Shown here: positions 63,330 to 64,000 of the stretch, one piece after another
Position numbering within the stretch: the first letter of the stretch is position 1
How the letters are laid out: each line of letters starts with the position of its first letter
Assembly (NCBI RefSeq): GCF_034702125.1
Contig: NC_085865.1
Span: forward strand, 42,095,128-42,159,127
Reading direction: 5' to 3'
DNA from: Engraulis encrasicolus
Lineage: Eukaryota; Chordata; Actinopteri; Clupeiformes; Engraulidae
Length of the DNA stretch: 64,000 nucleotides
Notes under the pieces: generated by a model
What the model was told of the DNA's origin: nothing
Seen by the model: only the letters and a program-made list of their open reading frames with translations
Database searches by the model: none
Translations under genes and position numbers: made by a program

Positions 63330-63839
63330 GGTGGCGTTTCTTATTGACCAGGGGCTGACATGACGTCAAGATTGGGCTTATTCGGGCACCAGCACTCCGC
63401 TGGGGCGAGGAGGTACTGCGTATTGGCTCTGTGCCTCCTGTCCCAAATTGGATGGGCTTCGAGCTACAAGCAAGGAGATCCAGTGGTCCTTTATGTCAAC
63501 AAAGTCGGGCCCTACCACAATCCTCAGGAAACTTACCATTATTACACCTTACCAGTCTGTAGGCCAAAGGAGGTGAGTATTAGTGGAGGGGATAAGTAGA
63601 ACGCAAACATTGCATGTTGCCAGCACAAATGGCATTGTCAGTTTCCTTACGAGGTGACATCCTGGTGGAGTGGCACAATATGGTTTATGGTTTCTTGTCT
63701 TCTGCAGGTGCACCATAAAGCTTTAAGCCTGGGGGAGGTGCTGGATGGGGACAGGATGGCAGAGTCCCAATACAACATTCGCTTCCGGGAGAACACAGAC
63801 AAACAGACACTGTGTCAGATGACCCTGGAAGAGAAAGAT
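63330..63839 (+). CDS. tm9sf1: Transmembrane 9 superfamily member 1, 5' part (runs off the window)
   Basis: Coding exons 63360-63572 and 63708-63839 join in phase 0 to 115 residues. A signal peptide ([17 protein letters not shown]) is followed by [18 protein letters not shown] and [15 protein letters not shown], which are hallmarks of the lumenal domain of TM9SF1. Full-length members are about 600 residues with nine helices and act in endosome and Golgi membranes; the helices lie beyond the window. A non-coding exon probably ends at 62923 (donor GTAAGT), spliced to 63330 (acceptor TTGCCAG). The exon ending at 63839 has donor GTAAGC, followed 33 bp later by a long GT run. Confidence 0.93.
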
Positions 63840-63871
63840 GTAAGCTTCGCATTACACCGCATATGTCAATG

Positions 63872-63873
<2 letters not shown>

Positions 63874-63953
<80 letters not shown>
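63874..63953 (+). repeat. GT microsatellite in tm9sf1 intron
   Basis: About 40 GT units start close to the donor at 63840. Confidence 0.95.
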
Positions 63954-63956
<3 letters not shown>

Positions 63957-64000
63957 ATGGTCCAGAAAGCCTGATGATGTCATAACTGGTGACTGATGAA

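Overview
The window is nuclear DNA of a ray-finned (teleost) fish. This rests on interrupted genes with GT-AG splice sites, Siglec/CD22-like immune receptors, fen1 and tm9sf1, and a dense mix of hAT, Tc1, Ty3/Gypsy, L2-like LINE, tRNA-SINE and microsatellite DNA. The species cannot be told from the sequence.

Layout. 1-7827: the end of a hAT element, then a Ty3/Gypsy retrotransposon with open gag and pol, a primer-binding site and two LTRs, the 5' one cut by the hAT. 7828-15611: half of a TTAA-flanked transposon, flanking DNA, the first coding exons of a Siglec-like gene (copy A, plus strand) broken inside an Ig exon by a second hAT, then the missing 5' piece of the Gypsy LTR in reverse. 15612-24600: the other half of the TTAA transposon with nested hATs, a relic promoter of copy A, a third hAT copy and a minisatellite. 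26385-41420: intact Siglec-like gene B (minus strand, 484 aa) with an intact Tc1 element in its first intron. 41770-43160: a 19-bp minisatellite. 44986-53240: Siglec-like gene C (minus strand, 412 aa). 55372-62150: complete fen1 (minus strand, 380 aa, eleven coding exons). 62160-64000: tm9sf1, 5' end only, head-to-head with fen1.

Main result. Base-exact junctions show that about 577-13778 is inverted, by recombination between two oppositely oriented copies of one hAT family. The hAT target duplication ACCACGAT lies at 577-584 and, reversed, at 15304-15311. The Gypsy target duplication ATAT lies at 7828-7831 and 15612-15615. The 108-bp ends of a TTAA transposon (8656 and 22131) point the same way now but become proper inverted repeats once the segment is turned back. 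Undoing the inversion also puts the broken receptor gene in the same orientation as its two sisters. The missing half of copy A should therefore lie just left of the window, on the minus strand.

Function. The receptors are type I membrane proteins with a sialic-acid-binding type V domain, two C2 domains and a tyrosine-bearing tail. B keeps two strict ITIMs and a third ITIM-like motif, whereas C has lost most of them. fen1 encodes the flap endonuclease of lagging-strand and base-excision repair. tm9sf1 encodes a nine-helix endomembrane protein. The two genes share a short intergenic promoter region with E2F-type sites.
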